Shown: positions 18,743-28,883, numbered from the stretch's first letter. The stretch: 64,000 nt of DNA from Ferrimonas sediminicola (GCF_005116715.1 NZ_SWCI01000003.1:1-64000), one strand, 5' to 3'. Notes: generated from the sequence alone by a model not told the origin. Translations and numbers: made by a program.

Positions 18743-19966
18743 ATGGAAATTGTACTCGGCGTAACCATGTTTACCGCGATTGTACTGGTGTTGGTGCTGG
18801 TGATTCTGTTCGCCAAATCCAAGCTGGTCGCCGCCGGTGACGTGACGATTAAGATCAATGACGATGCCGATAAGAGCATCACCACAGGGGCCGGCGACAA
18901 GCTGCTGGGCGCCTTGGCCGGCAACGGCATCTTCATCTCCTCCGCCTGTGGTGGCGGTGGTTCCTGCGGCCAGTGCCGGGTGACGGTGCATGAGGGGGGC
19001 GGTGAGATCCTGCCCACCGAGCTGGACCATATCTCCAAGAAGGAGGCCAAGGAGGGCTGTCGTCTCGCCTGCCAGGTGGCGGTGAAACGGGATATGGATA
19101 TCGAACTGCCCGAAGAGGTGTTCGGTATCAAGAAGTGGGAGTGCGAGGTTATCTCCAATGATAACAAGGCCACTTTTATCAAGGAGCTGAAGCTGAAGAT
19201 CCCTGCCGGCGAGGTGGTGCCTTTCCGTGCCGGTGGTTACATCCAGATTGAAGCCCCTGCCCACCACGTGAAGTACGCGGACTTCGACATTCCGGAAGAG
19301 TACCGCTCCGACTGGGAGCGCTTCGGTTTCTTCAAGCTGGAGTCCAAGGTGGATGAGGAGACCGTCCGCGCTTACTCCATGGCCAACTATCCGGAGGAGG
19401 AGGGCATCATCATGCTGAACGTGCGTATCGCCACGCCTCCGCCAAACAACCTGACCCTGCCTCCGGGCAAGATGTCCTCCTACATCTGGAGCCTGAAGCC
19501 CGGTGACAAGGTGACCATCTCCGGCCCCTTCGGCGAGTTCTTCGCCAAGGAGACCAAGAACGAGATGGTGTTCATCGGTGGGGGAGCCGGTATGGCGCCG
19601 ATGCGTTCCCACATCTTCGATCAGTTGAAGCGTCTGGGCTCCGATCGTAAGATCAGCTTCTGGTACGGTGCCCGCTCCAAGCGCGAAATGTTCTATGTCG
19701 AGGACTTCGACGGCCTGGCGGCGGAGAATGACAACTTCCAGTGGCACGTGGCCCTGTCCGATCCTCAGCCCGAGGACAACTGGGACGGTTACACCGGGTT
19801 CATTCACAACGTACTCTACGAGAACTACCTGAAGAACCACGAAGCACCCGAGGATTGCGAATTCTACATGTGTGGACCGCCGGTGATGAACGCCGCGGTG
19901 ATCAACATGCTCAAGGACCTGGGTGTGGAAGACGAAAACATCCTGTTGGATGACTTCGGCGGCTAA
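18743..19966 (+). CDS. nqrF: Na+-NQR subunit F, NADH dehydrogenase
   Basis: 407 residues from the ATG at 18743 (AAGGA 7 nt upstream); an in-frame GTG at 18737 is less likely. After one N-terminal helix comes a [2Fe-2S] ferredoxin domain ([15 protein letters not shown]), then an FAD domain ([11 protein letters not shown]) and an NADH domain ([28 protein letters not shown]). It takes electrons from NADH and starts the pump. Confidence 0.95.
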   Translation: MEIVLGVTMFTAIVLVLVLVILFAKSKLVAAGDVTIKINDDADKSITTGAGDKLLGALAGNGIFISSACGGGGSCGQCRVTVHEGGGEILPTELDHISKKEAKEGCRLACQVAVKRDMDIELPEEVFGIKKWECEVISNDNKATFIKELKLKIPAGEVVPFRAGGYIQIEAPAHHVKYADFDIPEEYRSDWERFGFFKLESKVDEETVRAYSMANYPEEEGIIMLNVRIATPPPNNLTLPPGKMSSYIWSLKPGDKVTISGPFGEFFAKETKNEMVFIGGGAGMAPMRSHIFDQLKRLGSDRKISFWYGARSKREMFYVEDFDGLAAENDNFQWHVALSDPQPEDNWDGYTGFIHNVLYENYLKNHEAPEDCEFYMCGPPVMNAAVINMLKDLGVEDENILLDDFGG

Positions 19967-19979
19967 CCTGAGAGGCTTC

Positions 19980-21017
19980 ATGCTGTATCGAGCCCCCAAA
20001 ACCCTGTGGCTGGCCCTTGTCGGGCTGGCCATATTTCTCTCCGGCTGCACTCAGGCTCCCCAGGTGGAGTCCGTGTCCGGTCACACCATGGGCACCACCT
20101 ATCATGTCAGCTGGGTGGATGCGCCCAAGCAGCACGATCCCCTGTTGCTCCAGGGCGAGATTGACCTGCGCCTCGGCCAGGTAAACCGCTCCATGTCGAC
20201 CTGGAAGCGCAACTCGGAGGTGAGCCGTTTCAACCGCTTGGGACGGGTGGGCGGCATGGAGATCAGTGCCGAGTTCGCCACCGTGTTGCAGGAGGCCAAG
20301 CGGCTGACCCGGTTGACCGACGGTGCCCTGGACGTGACCGTGGGCCCACTGGTCAACCTGTGGGGGTTCGGCCCGGACGGCCGCATCGAACATGCTCCCG
20401 ACGAGGCAGAGATCGCCCGCATCAAGGGCAGCACCGGGGATGACAAGCTGTCCATCAAGGGGCGCTGGCTGTTCAAGTCAGAGTCCGATCTCAAGGTGGA
20501 CCTCTCCGCCATTGCCAAAGGTTATGGTGTCGATGTGGTAGCCCAGGTCCTGGAGGCCCGTGGCATCCACAACTACCTGGTGGAGGTGGGCGGCGAGCTC
20601 AGGGTGAAGGGGGTGAAGCCCGGAGGTCAGCCCTGGCGGGTGGCCATCGAGCAGCCGGATGCCATGGGTCGTGACGTCTTCAATGTGATTGAACCCGGCA
20701 ACATGGCGGTGGCCACCTCCGGGGACTATCGCAACTTCTTCGAGGAGGACGGCGAACAGTTCTCCCACATCATCGATCCGGCCACCGGCCGACCGGTGAA
20801 GCATCATGTGGTGTCGGCGACGGTGCTTACCGACAGCTGCATGACCGCCGATGGCCTGGCCACGGCGATGATGGTGTTGGGCGTCGACAGGGGACTGGCC
20901 CTTGCCGAGGCACAGGACCTGGCGGTGATGCTTATCGAGCGCTCCCAGGGTCAGTTCCGAGTGCACTACAGCCCCGCCTTTAAGCAGTATCTGGAGCGCA
21001 AGGAGACACAGTCATGA
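19980..21017 (+). CDS. apbE: ApbE, FAD:protein FMN transferase
   Basis: 345 residues; the lipoprotein signal ends LFLSGC-like (IFLSGCTQ). GHTMGTTYHVSW, the acidic VDLSAIAKGYGVD and the C-terminal SATVLTDSCMTADGLATAMMVLG are ApbE signatures. It transfers FMN from FAD to the threonines of NqrB and NqrC in the periplasm, which explains its place in the operon, 13 bp after nqrF. Confidence 0.95.
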   Translation: MLYRAPKTLWLALVGLAIFLSGCTQAPQVESVSGHTMGTTYHVSWVDAPKQHDPLLLQGEIDLRLGQVNRSMSTWKRNSEVSRFNRLGRVGGMEISAEFATVLQEAKRLTRLTDGALDVTVGPLVNLWGFGPDGRIEHAPDEAEIARIKGSTGDDKLSIKGRWLFKSESDLKVDLSAIAKGYGVDVVAQVLEARGIHNYLVEVGGELRVKGVKPGGQPWRVAIEQPDAMGRDVFNVIEPGNMAVATSGDYRNFFEEDGEQFSHIIDPATGRPVKHHVVSATVLTDSCMTADGLATAMMVLGVDRGLALAEAQDLAVMLIERSQGQFRVHYSPAFKQYLERKETQS

Positions 21018-21238
21018 ACACCTTTATCGCTACCTTCTTGGTGATGGTGTCCCTGGTGGGACTGATGGCCATCGGCTACATCGTCAAACGTAAGACCATC
21101 AGCGGTTCCTGCGGTGGCCTCGGAGCTGTCGGTGTCGACAAGGCCTGTGACTGCCCAGAGCCCTGCGACCGACGCAAGAAGAGGATGGCCGATGAGGCCC
21201 GTCGTCAGAAGCTGATGGAGCAGCAACGGATCCTCTGA
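21014..21238 (+). CDS. nqrM: NqrM, Na+-NQR maturation protein
   Basis: 74 residues with one N-terminal helix and four conserved cysteines in SGSCGGLGAVGVDKACDCPEPCDRR. NqrM is needed for insertion of the iron centre between NqrD and NqrE. Its ATG overlaps the apbE stop (ATGA). Last gene of the operon. Confidence 0.9.
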   Translation: MNTFIATFLVMVSLVGLMAIGYIVKRKTISGSCGGLGAVGVDKACDCPEPCDRRKKRMADEARRQKLMEQQRIL

Positions 21239-21261
21239 TCGCCCTCTCCAGCCAGTCTCAG

Positions 21262-21295
21262 CGGGCTCCCCTGTCATGGGGAGCCCGTTTTTTTT
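21262..21295 (+). terminator. Terminator of the nqr-apbE-nqrM operon
   Basis: CGGGCTCCC-ctgtcat-GGGAGCCCG followed by eight T residues. Confidence 0.85.
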
Positions 21296-21599
21296 GTCTC
21301 GCCGACGGCCGGGTCAGGCCGGCTTTCTCCCCCCCGGTCCCGGCGTGCGAACCGAGCTTATGGGCAAGGCGTTTTTTCTCACGAGTGGATTCTATAATTT
21401 TTGCTTATTTACAAAGATTTATAATACTTTGCTGGAATGTTTCGCTGAAATTTATTTTCTGTCAGTATGCTGAACATGGTTTGAAAGGAGGGGGCCGGGA
21501 GCCGTTCTGGTGATTGCTGCTGCTGTGGGTGCATCCAGTCGGTGAAACTGAGTGTTTGCTGGTTCGAAACTGGTGCCCCTCTCGAGAGCTTGTATCATC

Positions 21600-21625
21600 T
21601 TCAGTTTGGGTAATTTTGCCGATAG
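21600..21625 (+). promoter_or_regulatory. Candidate sigma-28 (FliA) promoter of the chemoreceptor
   Basis: TTCAGTTT (21600-21607) and GCCGATAG (21618-21625) match the FliA consensus TAAAGTTT / GCCGATAA at 6 and 7 of 8 positions, with a 10-bp spacer against the usual 11. It lies about 40 bp before the chemoreceptor start. Chemoreceptors are common members of the FliA regulon. The 300 bp upstream, back to the nqrM terminator, hold no other gene I can support. Confidence 0.5.
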
Positions 21626-21665
21626 GCGAAATACCTGTGTGAAAACAACAATTTCAGGGAAGACT

Positions 21666-23669
21666 ATGGACTGGTTCAGAGCCTCTTTAACCCGGCAGCT
21701 GGTGGGATCCATCGGTGGTGCCCTCTTTCTGATTCTCACGCTGATGACCATCTACCAGGTCAGCCAGACCCGTGAGGCGACTCGGCAACAGGTAAGCCAC
21801 GAGGTCAGCCAGTTGGTGTCCGACAAGGCCGGTAAGATCGCTGCCTTCTTCGAAGCCAAGGGCGCCATCGTCCATTCGGTGTTTGCCAGCCCCCAGGTTC
21901 AGCGTTTCTTCGCCGCCTACGACGACCGGGGCGGTGAGCTGAGTCCCTTCGACGACTATCCTGAGGTGACCCGATACTTCCGTCACTTCTCAGATAAAGA
22001 CAGCACCATCAAGAGCCTCTTCTTCGGCAGTGAAGCCACCCATGAGTACTTCGACCTCAACGGCCGCTACTCGGACGACCCCAGCTACTACACCAGCAAA
22101 CGCCCCTGGTGGGGTGAGGCGCTGGCCAAAGACAGGCTCTACGTGACCGAGCCGGCGGTGGACGCCAACGATGGTTCGGTGTCGGCCACGGTGAAGCAGA
22201 CGGTGTATGACGCCGACGGTCGCTTCCTGGGGATCGGTGGTATGGATATCCTTATCTCCACCATCGGGGAAACCCTGCTTTCCCAGGTGACCTACGAGGG
22301 GCAGGGGCAGCCATTCCTGGTGACCGGTGACGGCAAGCTGGTGTTCTTTCCCCTGTTCTCCGAGGCGTTTCCCCCCGGGTCGCTGCTGAGTGAGGTTGAT
22401 CGCCAGTTCAGTGACTCCGAGGGGTTTGCCCTACTGGCCCGAGAACTGCTGGCCAGCGCCCAGGGGCAGGGCGAGGTGCGACTCCAGGGCCAGCAGCAAC
22501 TGGTGCTGTGGCAGCCGGTGGACAGCGAGTTTCCCCAGGTGCACTGGAAACTGGGGCTGTTGTTACCCGCCGATGTGGTCAGTGCCCAGGTGACCGAAGA
22601 GGCCTGGGCCACCGGCACCGTGTCGGTGATGCTGACCCTGCTGGTCTCTGCGATGGTGTGGCTGCTGCTGCTGCCCTTCAAGTCGCAGATCCGGCGCCTG
22701 GTGGCGGCGATGGAGGCGATTGCCCAGGGGGACGGCGATCTTAGCCAGCGCATCAAGCTCAATCGCCAGGATGAGCTGGGCCAATTGGGCCGGGCGTTTA
22801 ACCAGTTTGCCGATCGGGTCCACCAGCTGGTGAATCAAAGCATGGGCCTGACCGAATCGGTGTCGCGCAGCAGCACCCTGGCCACCGACGTCTGGCAGGA
22901 AACCCTCTCCTCCATGTCGGCCCAGAAGGGGGAGGTGGAGCAGGCCTCCACTGCCACCAGTCAGATGGCGCAGACCAGCGCCGAGATGGCCAGCCAGGCG
23001 GAGCAGGTGGCCCGTCATGCCGAGCAGGTGCATCGGCAGATGGGCCAGGCGGGTCTGGCCATGGGGGAGGGTAAGGCATCCCTGGCCGAGCTGGCCGGAC
23101 AGATGCAGGAGTCCAGTGAGCTGGTGTCACGACTGAGGCAAAACGCCGACCAGATTGGCGAAGTGCTCAATGTCATTGGCACCATCGCCGATCAGACTAA
23201 CCTGCTGGCGCTGAACGCCGCCATCGAAGCGGCCCGGGCCGGCGAGCAGGGGCGGGGCTTCGCCGTGGTGGCTGATGAGGTGCGCACCCTGGCGTCCAAG
23301 ACCCAGGATTCCACCGCCAACATCCAGTCGATCATCGTCGGTCTGCAGCAGGCCAGCATCGAGGCGGAGCAGGCGATGACCCAAAGCTGTGAGCAGTTGC
23401 AACAGAGCCAGCAACGCAGCGATCAGGTTGTCGATACCCTGGATCAGGCCGGCCAGGCGGTGGCCGGGATTCAGCAGCAGGTGCAGGAGATGACCCAGGC
23501 CATCGCCCAGCAGGCCGGGGTGGCCGAGGAGATCGCCGCCACCGTGACCCGGGTCAACAGCCTCTCCGATGAGGCGGTCTCGCGGGGCGACCAGCTGGAG
23601 CGCAGCCTGGAGGAGCTGGTGGAGGGGGGAAGGCAGCTGGCCCAGGGGCTGAACAGCTATCGGGTCTAG
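21666..23669 (+). CDS. Methyl-accepting chemotaxis protein with dCache-type sensor
   Basis: 667 residues from the ATG at 21666 (GGGAAG upstream). Layout: helix at about 10-32, periplasmic sensor with PDC features ([35 protein letters not shown]), second helix near 317-337, HAMP, then a long coiled-coil signalling domain. The hairpin tip [37 protein letters not shown] is intact. It should sense a small molecule in the periplasm and control CheA. The ligand is unknown. No C-terminal CheR-docking pentapeptide is seen. Confidence 0.9.
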   Translation: MDWFRASLTRQLVGSIGGALFLILTLMTIYQVSQTREATRQQVSHEVSQLVSDKAGKIAAFFEAKGAIVHSVFASPQVQRFFAAYDDRGGELSPFDDYPEVTRYFRHFSDKDSTIKSLFFGSEATHEYFDLNGRYSDDPSYYTSKRPWWGEALAKDRLYVTEPAVDANDGSVSATVKQTVYDADGRFLGIGGMDILISTIGETLLSQVTYEGQGQPFLVTGDGKLVFFPLFSEAFPPGSLLSEVDRQFSDSEGFALLARELLASAQGQGEVRLQGQQQLVLWQPVDSEFPQVHWKLGLLLPADVVSAQVTEEAWATGTVSVMLTLLVSAMVWLLLLPFKSQIRRLVAAMEAIAQGDGDLSQRIKLNRQDELGQLGRAFNQFADRVHQLVNQSMGLTESVSRSSTLATDVWQETLSSMSAQKGEVEQASTATSQMAQTSAEMASQAEQVARHAEQVHRQMGQAGLAMGEGKASLAELAGQMQESSELVSRLRQNADQIGEVLNVIGTIADQTNLLALNAAIEAARAGEQGRGFAVVADEVRTLASKTQDSTANIQSIIVGLQQASIEAEQAMTQSCEQLQQSQQRSDQVVDTLDQAGQAVAGIQQQVQEMTQAIAQQAGVAEEIAATVTRVNSLSDEAVSRGDQLERSLEELVEGGRQLAQGLNSYRV

Positions 23670-23691
23670 GTCCGGTCCACCACTGTGATGG

Positions 23692-23715
23692 GAGGCGCCT
23701 TCTGGCGCCTCTTTT
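23692..23715 (+). terminator. Terminator after the chemoreceptor gene
   Basis: GAGGCGCC-ttct-GGCGCCTC followed by TTTT. Confidence 0.75.
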
Positions 23716-23753
23716 GATCGTTGGGCTTTCGGTTCCGGGGTGGTATGATTAAA

Positions 23754-23769
23754 CTGTTTATATATACAG
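23754..23769 (+). promoter_or_regulatory. LexA (SOS) box of dinB
   Basis: CTGTTTATATATACAG is a perfect CTGT-N8-ACAG SOS box with an AT-rich centre. It ends 7 bp before the dinB start, so LexA bound here would block the promoter or the start of transcription. Confidence 0.9.
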
Positions 23770-23776
23770 TATTGGT

Positions 23777-24832
23777 ATGCGGGTGCAGCGCAAGATCATT
23801 CACATCGACATGGACTGCTTCTTTGCCGCGGTGGAGATGCGGGACAACCCTCAGTTGCGGGACAAGCCGATCGCCGTGGGCGGCCAGGCCTCCGGCCGCG
23901 GGGTGATCGCCACCTGCAACTATGCCGCACGCGCCTTCGGAGTGCGCTCCGCCATGCCGACCCACCGGGCCCAGCAACTGTGCCCGGAGCTGGTACTGGT
24001 GCCCCACAGGATGCCGGTCTACAAGGCGGTGTCCCAGCAGATCCACGCCATCTTCCGCCATTACACCGAGCTGGTGGAGCCCCTCTCCCTGGATGAAGCC
24101 TTTCTCGATGTCACCGGCAAGTCCCACTGTCAGGGCAGCGCTACCCTTATGGCCGAGGCGATTCGGGCCGAAATATTCGAGGCCACCGGCCTGACCGCCT
24201 CCGCCGGCATCGCCCCCAACAAGTTTCTGGCCAAGGTGGCCTCCGACGAGAACAAGCCCAACGGCCAGATGGTGATCCCGCCTGAGCGCACCGCCGAGTT
24301 TGCCGCTCGTCTGTCCCTGAAGAAGATCCCCGGCGTCGGTCCCAAGACAGCCGAGCGCCTGGCACGCCGCGGTCTGCTCAAGGGGGAGGACGTACTGGGG
24401 CTGTCTGAGGCGGAGTTGGAGGTGATGCTGGGCAAGTTTGGTCCGGTGCTGTGGCGTCGCTGTCGGGGCATCGATGAACGGCCGGTGGAGCCCAGCCGTA
24501 TCCGCAAGTCGATCGGTGTGGAAACCACCCTGGCCCGGGACCTGCCAGATCTGGCCGCCTGCGAGGCGCAACTGGACGCCCTGCTGCCTGAGCTCGAGCG
24601 TCGCCTGGCCGCCGCTCAGCGAGGAATCAAGGGGCAGACGGTGAAGCTGAAGTTTGCCGATTTCGAGCTGACCACGGTCAGCCAGCAGAGCCAGCAGCTG
24701 GATCCCAAGCTGTTTCTGGCGCTGATGGGGATCGCCTTCCGGCGGGGAGGGGGGCGTCGGGTACGGTTGGTGGGGATCTCCGTGGAGCTGGCGGAGGGGA
24801 AAACTCTTCGGCAACTGCCTCTGCCTCTGTGA
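23777..24832 (+). CDS. dinB: DNA polymerase IV
   Basis: 351 residues, the normal Pol IV length. Catalytic acidic residues lie in HIDMDCFFAAVE and in EPLSLDEAFLDVTG (the SLDE motif). The little-finger region ends at the C-terminus without the usual clamp-binding motif being obvious, apart from the last residues LRQLPLPL, which fit a Q-x-x-L-x-L-type clamp motif. Translesion polymerase of the Y family, SOS-induced through the LexA box just upstream. Confidence 0.95.
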   Translation: MRVQRKIIHIDMDCFFAAVEMRDNPQLRDKPIAVGGQASGRGVIATCNYAARAFGVRSAMPTHRAQQLCPELVLVPHRMPVYKAVSQQIHAIFRHYTELVEPLSLDEAFLDVTGKSHCQGSATLMAEAIRAEIFEATGLTASAGIAPNKFLAKVASDENKPNGQMVIPPERTAEFAARLSLKKIPGVGPKTAERLARRGLLKGEDVLGLSEAELEVMLGKFGPVLWRRCRGIDERPVEPSRIRKSIGVETTLARDLPDLAACEAQLDALLPELERRLAAAQRGIKGQTVKLKFADFELTTVSQQSQQLDPKLFLALMGIAFRRGGGRRVRLVGISVELAEGKTLRQLPLPL

Positions 24833-24844
24833 TCGATGTCTTGT

Positions 24845-24858
24845 TTGATCCTCATCAA
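24845..24858 (+). promoter_or_regulatory. FNR-type box, class II position
   Basis: TTGATCCTCATCAA is a perfect TTGAT-N4-ATCAA FNR/EtrA site. A plausible -10 element, TAAGCT, is at 24881-24886, which would put the start site near 24893 and the box at about -41.5, as in class II activated promoters. The first gene downstream starts at 25092, leaving a leader of roughly 200 nt in which I see no known riboswitch. Confidence 0.55.
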
Positions 24859-25091
24859 AACCGTTGCTTAAGCAACCAACTAAGCTGACATTGAGCTTCT
24901 GTAAAATGCCCGCCCAATCACCAGAGGCGTTGACGAAGCGGACAACCAGGCGTGTCCACTCCAACGAATCCCATCGACACCGCGAGCCTGGTTCCGGGCA
25001 GAGTCTGATTCCCTATCGGCCAAGCTGGCCCCTCAGCCTTTGCCATCAGCCGGTGACCAGCAATCCGCCGGCGCAAGGAAGGAGGTTAAGG

Positions 25092-25499
25092 ATGAGAACC
25101 TTTGCCAAACAACTGTGCCTGGCCGCCGGTCTGATGATCCTGGTCGCGGGCGTCTGCTATGGCCTTGGCTATGGCTTCTATCAACACAAACCCCTGCGGG
25201 ACGCCGACTATTTCAGCCTCTATGTGGGGGACAAGACTTTTTGTCGCACCGTGAACTACTACGATGAGAAGGGCGACGCCAAGAGGGTGGCCGCCCTGCT
25301 GGCCTACGCCGAAGAGAATGCCATGAGCTACCTGAGGCGGCGCTTCGGCAAGGATAAGGGGGCCGCCATCGTCAATGCCTGCGAGTTGCAGCGCCATGAG
25401 GCGCTTAAAGCCAGCTGCCGCGCCGAGCCGCATCGCCAGGTGGAACATCTGGTGCTGGAGTACAACAAGCCGACGGTCAGAAAGAAGAAGCTGATTTGA
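25092..25499 (+). CDS. Unknown membrane-anchored protein
   Basis: 135 residues from an ATG with GGAGG about 6 nt upstream. One N-terminal hydrophobic segment (LCLAAGLMILVAGVCYGLGYGF) is followed by a soluble part of about 105 residues with three cysteines (FCRTV, NACELQ, ASCRAE) and a basic tail (VRKKKLI). It probably faces the periplasm. I do not recognise the family. The FNR-type box 240 bp upstream hints at expression without oxygen. Confidence 0.6.
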   Translation: MRTFAKQLCLAAGLMILVAGVCYGLGYGFYQHKPLRDADYFSLYVGDKTFCRTVNYYDEKGDAKRVAALLAYAEENAMSYLRRRFGKDKGAAIVNACELQRHEALKASCRAEPHRQVEHLVLEYNKPTVRKKKLI

Positions 25500-25515
25500 T
25501 CCCTGCGCCGGGCAC

Positions 25516-25543
25516 AAAAAAGCCGTCCATCAGGACGGCTTTT
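25516..25543. terminator. Bidirectional terminator between 25092 gene and pepD
   Basis: AAAAGCCGTCC-atca-GGACGGCTTTT, with A- and T-runs on both sides, between two convergent genes. Confidence 0.85.
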
Positions 25544-25552
25544 CTGTGCATC

Positions 25553-27010
25553 TTAGCGGTTGGGTATCGCCTTCAACACTTCGGTCAGCAACTGCCAATA
25601 CTTCTCCACGGTGGCGATCTCCACCTTCTCATCGGGGGAGTGGGGGAAGCGGATGGTCGGGCCGATAGAGACCATGTCCAACTTGGGGTAGGGCTTCTTG
25701 AACAGGCCGCACTCCAGGCCGGCGTGGATCACCATGATGTTGGGCAGGGAGCCGAACTTCCGCTGATAGGTTTCACGCACGACCTGCATGATGGGCGAGG
25801 CGGCATCGGGTTGCCAGCCGGGGTAGGCGCCCGACAGGCTCAGTTCGGCGCCTGCCAGCTGCGCCAGGGCGGACAGCATGTTCTCCACCATTGAGCGGCC
25901 ACTGTCGATGGTGGAGCGGATCAGGCAGAGGATCTCCACCCCGGACTGCTGGGTGGTTACCACCCCCATGTTGAGGGAGGTTTCCACAACGCCGTCGAAC
26001 TCGTCGCTCATGCGGATCACCCCGTTTGGGGCGGCATGCATCAGTGCCACCAGCGTCTGCTGATCGGCGGCAGCGAACACCTCGGCGGGCGCGTCGGCGC
26101 TGCTCAGGGTCAGGGAGAGGCCGGGCTCGACCGCGGCCAGTTCATTCTCCAGTAGGGCGCGAAACTCGCTGATGCGTTGCTCCAGCCGGGCCAGGTTGGC
26201 CTGGGGCAGGCTGACGGTCATCCAGGCTTCTCTGGGGATGGCGTTTCTCAGGGAGCCGCCGCGCAGCGCCGACAGGCGCAGGCCGAGCTCGTCACCATGG
26301 CCAAACAGGAAACGGGCCAGCAGCTTGTTGGCGTTGCCCCGTCCCAGGTGAATATCACAGCCGGAGTGGCCGCCCTTGAGGCCGGTCAGGGCGATCTCCA
26401 CCGTGGCCATCTCCTCCGGCAGGGCCTCGCGGGCCACCGTCAGGGTCAAAGCGGCATCGACGCCGCCGGCGCAGCCCATATACACTTCGCCCTCCTCCTC
26501 GGAGTCGGTGTTGATCAGGATCTCCCCGGTCAGTACACCGGCTTCCAGGCCAAAGGCGCCGGTCATGCCGGCCTCCTCGTCGATGGTCAGCAGCACCTCG
26601 ATGGGACCATGCTCCAGGTCATCCGCTTCCAGTACCGCCAGGGCGGACGCCATGCCGATGCCGTTGTCGGCCCCCAGGGTGGTGCCGTCGGCGGTCACCC
26701 AATCGCCATCGATGTGGGCACGAATGGGATCGGTGCCGAAGTCGTGGTCGGTGTCGGCGTTCTTCTGCGGCACCATATCCAGGTGGGCCTGCAGGATCAC
26801 CCCTTTGCGGGTCTCCATGCCGGCGGTGGCGTGCTTGCGGATGATGAGGTTGCCCACCTGGTCCAGTTGAGTCTCCAGGCCGCGGGCCTCGGCCCAGGCC
26901 TGGATATGATCGCGAAGGGCGATCTCCTGTTTGGAGGGGTGGGGGATGGAGCAGATGGTTTCAAACCAGCGCCACAGGGGCTGTGGGCTGAGGGAGCTGA
27001 TTGGCTGCAC
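25553..27010 (-). CDS. pepD: Aminoacyl-histidine dipeptidase PepD
   Basis: 485 residues, as in E. coli, if it starts at the GTG at 27010 (CAGGAG 9 nt upstream); the longer frame to 27061 has no supporting site. Metal ligands are visible in LQAHLDMVPQ, TTLGADNGIG, DEEAGMTG, NTDSEEEG and PHSPDE. This M20 peptidase cleaves dipeptides such as carnosine and Xaa-His, and also Cys-Gly. Confidence 0.95.
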   Translation of the reverse strand: MQPISSLSPQPLWRWFETICSIPHPSKQEIALRDHIQAWAEARGLETQLDQVGNLIIRKHATAGMETRKGVILQAHLDMVPQKNADTDHDFGTDPIRAHIDGDWVTADGTTLGADNGIGMASALAVLEADDLEHGPIEVLLTIDEEAGMTGAFGLEAGVLTGEILINTDSEEEGEVYMGCAGGVDAALTLTVAREALPEEMATVEIALTGLKGGHSGCDIHLGRGNANKLLARFLFGHGDELGLRLSALRGGSLRNAIPREAWMTVSLPQANLARLEQRISEFRALLENELAAVEPGLSLTLSSADAPAEVFAAADQQTLVALMHAAPNGVIRMSDEFDGVVETSLNMGVVTTQQSGVEILCLIRSTIDSGRSMVENMLSALAQLAGAELSLSGAYPGWQPDAASPIMQVVRETYQRKFGSLPNIMVIHAGLECGLFKKPYPKLDMVSIGPTIRFPHSPDEKVEIATVEKYWQLLTEVLKAIPNR

Positions 27011-27129
27011 GAGCGGGTACTCCTGTATTCGCCTGTTACTAGTGTCCCGCCAGTCTACCACAGCCCCGCCATGGCAACGTGCTATAGTGGCCGGACAAGG
27101 ATTTCCCCGTGTAAAAGGAAGAGAACATC

Positions 27130-28650
27130 ATGGCACAAGTGGAATTTTTTACCTCCGCCGAGGACGCCCTTTTTGGTGAGGGCGGTTGGGACGCGGTGTT
27201 GGTGGTCAGCCAGGAGTTTGCCCTGGAGAGCCATCCGGAGCTGGCGCAGCTGGTCAGCCACGCCGCCTCGGTGGATCAGCGCACCGGCAAGGAAGCCACC
27301 CTACTGCTGGCCCCAGGCCTGGCGGGAGGGCGGCTGCTGTTGGCTCCCACCGGCGACCTCAGTGACGACTACGAGGATGTGCGGCGGGTCTATGAAGCCG
27401 CCGAGGAGGGGGCCAAGATGGCGTTTCGTGCCGGCGCCCGTGCCATGCTGCTGCTGCTGGACCTGCCTGCGGGCGATCCCCGTTACCTGAACGCCGCCGA
27501 GGTGGCCGCCCTGGGCGTTGCCCAGGGCCTCTATCTCAATCCGGACGTGGAGTCGCAGCCCCGGGTGCGCATCGGTCTGATGAATGGCCAGGATGTGGTC
27601 CGTCTCAATGCCCTGGAAGCGGGGCGGGTGGCGGCGCGGGATCTCTGTGGCGGCGATCCCGAGCAGATGGCACCCCCGGCCTTTGCCGATTACTGTGTCA
27701 GCCTGTTTGCCGAGGAGCCGGTGGAGCTGTCGGTGATCGACGATCGCCAGCAACTGGAGCGGGAGTATCCGCTGCTGAGCGCCGTCTCCCGGGCCAGCTT
27801 CAACATTGCCCGTCATGCCGCCCGGGTGGTTCGAATCGATTACAACCCCGAGGGTGAGATCCATCAGACCTGGTTGATTGCCGGCAAGGGGGTGACCTTC
27901 GATACCGGTGGCGCCGATCTCAAGGTGGGCGGGGCCATGGCCGGCATGAGCCGTGACAAGGGGGGCGCCGCCGCCGCCGCCGGCTTTATGAAGGCGGTGG
28001 CGATGCTCAGGCCCCAGGGGATCCGGGTGGTCGCCGAGCTGGGACTGGTGCGCAATGCCGCCGGCAGTGATGCCTTCGTCCCCGATGAGATCATCACTAG
28101 CCATGCCGGTATCCGGGTGCGCATCGGCAATACCGATGCCGAAGGCAGGCTGGTGCTGGCGGATCTGCTGTCCCATCTTCGGGAGGCGGCCCAGGGGTCG
28201 CCGGCCCCCAGGGTGTTCTCCCTGGCCACCCTCACCGGTCATGTGGTGCGGGCCTACGGCCCCTATACCGGGGTGGTGGAAAACAGCGTGGCCCGTGTCT
28301 CTCAGCAGGGGCAACTGATGCAGCAGATCGGCGAGCGCTGGGGCGAACCGGTGGAGCTCTCCACCCTGCGCCGCGAGGACTTCGCCCAGGTGGCGCCCCG
28401 CAGTGAGTCCGAGGACCTGCTCTCCTCCAATAACGGGGCGTCGGTGAACATCAGCCGCGGCCACCAGTTTCCCCAGGCGTTTCTGCTCAAGGCCTCGGGG
28501 CTGGATAGACACCAGCTGGCCAGTGACCTGCCCATCCCCTACCTGCACGTGGACATCGCCGCCGCCGCGGTGGAGAAGCGGGATCCCCTCTATGGCAAGC
28601 CGACTGCCCGGCCGGTGGCCACCCTGCTGGCGATGATGGAGGAGCTGTAG
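27130..28650 (+). CDS. M17 leucyl-type aminopeptidase
   Basis: 506 residues. The M17 signature NTDAEGRL is at about residues 333-340, containing the catalytic arginine. GKGVTFDTGGADLK carries the lysine and aspartate of the di-metal site, and SRDKGGAAAAAGF replaces the usual KxDMGGAA with the metal-binding Asp kept. It releases N-terminal residues from peptides. The M-to-K change and the extended N-terminal domain set it apart from PepA; it may match PepB-like peptidases. Divergent from pepD. Confidence 0.85.
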   Translation: MAQVEFFTSAEDALFGEGGWDAVLVVSQEFALESHPELAQLVSHAASVDQRTGKEATLLLAPGLAGGRLLLAPTGDLSDDYEDVRRVYEAAEEGAKMAFRAGARAMLLLLDLPAGDPRYLNAAEVAALGVAQGLYLNPDVESQPRVRIGLMNGQDVVRLNALEAGRVAARDLCGGDPEQMAPPAFADYCVSLFAEEPVELSVIDDRQQLEREYPLLSAVSRASFNIARHAARVVRIDYNPEGEIHQTWLIAGKGVTFDTGGADLKVGGAMAGMSRDKGGAAAAAGFMKAVAMLRPQGIRVVAELGLVRNAAGSDAFVPDEIITSHAGIRVRIGNTDAEGRLVLADLLSHLREAAQGSPAPRVFSLATLTGHVVRAYGPYTGVVENSVARVSQQGQLMQQIGERWGEPVELSTLRREDFAQVAPRSESEDLLSSNNGASVNISRGHQFPQAFLLKASGLDRHQLASDLPIPYLHVDIAAAAVEKRDPLYGKPTARPVATLLAMMEEL

Positions 28651-28831
28651 GCGCCCGACATCGGGGGGCTGCCCGGCCTCCCGGTTCTCTCTACTGCTCC
28701 CCAGGCGTGAAACGGGCCCCGTAACCGTGATCCGGCTCTGCGCCCTGGGCCAGTCCCGTGTCGCCTGTCGCAAATTCCTAACGAAAGGTGATCTGATGCG
28801 CCGCATCCAGGGCCATATCATTTGGTTATCA

Positions 28832-28846
28832 TGTAATAAACTTACA
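28832..28846 (+). promoter_or_regulatory. HexR-type operator, distal copy
   Basis: TGTAATAAACTTACA matches the HexR consensus TGTAATWWWATTACA with one mismatch. Its centre is 53 bp, almost exactly five helical turns, upstream of the second copy, so two bound dimers would be on the same face of the DNA. Confidence 0.5.
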
Positions 28847-28883
28847 AAAATGGCCGTTTTTTTAAAAAGACTCACAGAAAAGC

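Noticed and set aside
21540-21600. tRNA, because of a GGTTCGAAACTGG stretch
   Set aside because: The flanks do not pair into a T-stem or acceptor stem and no anticodon arm can be drawn.
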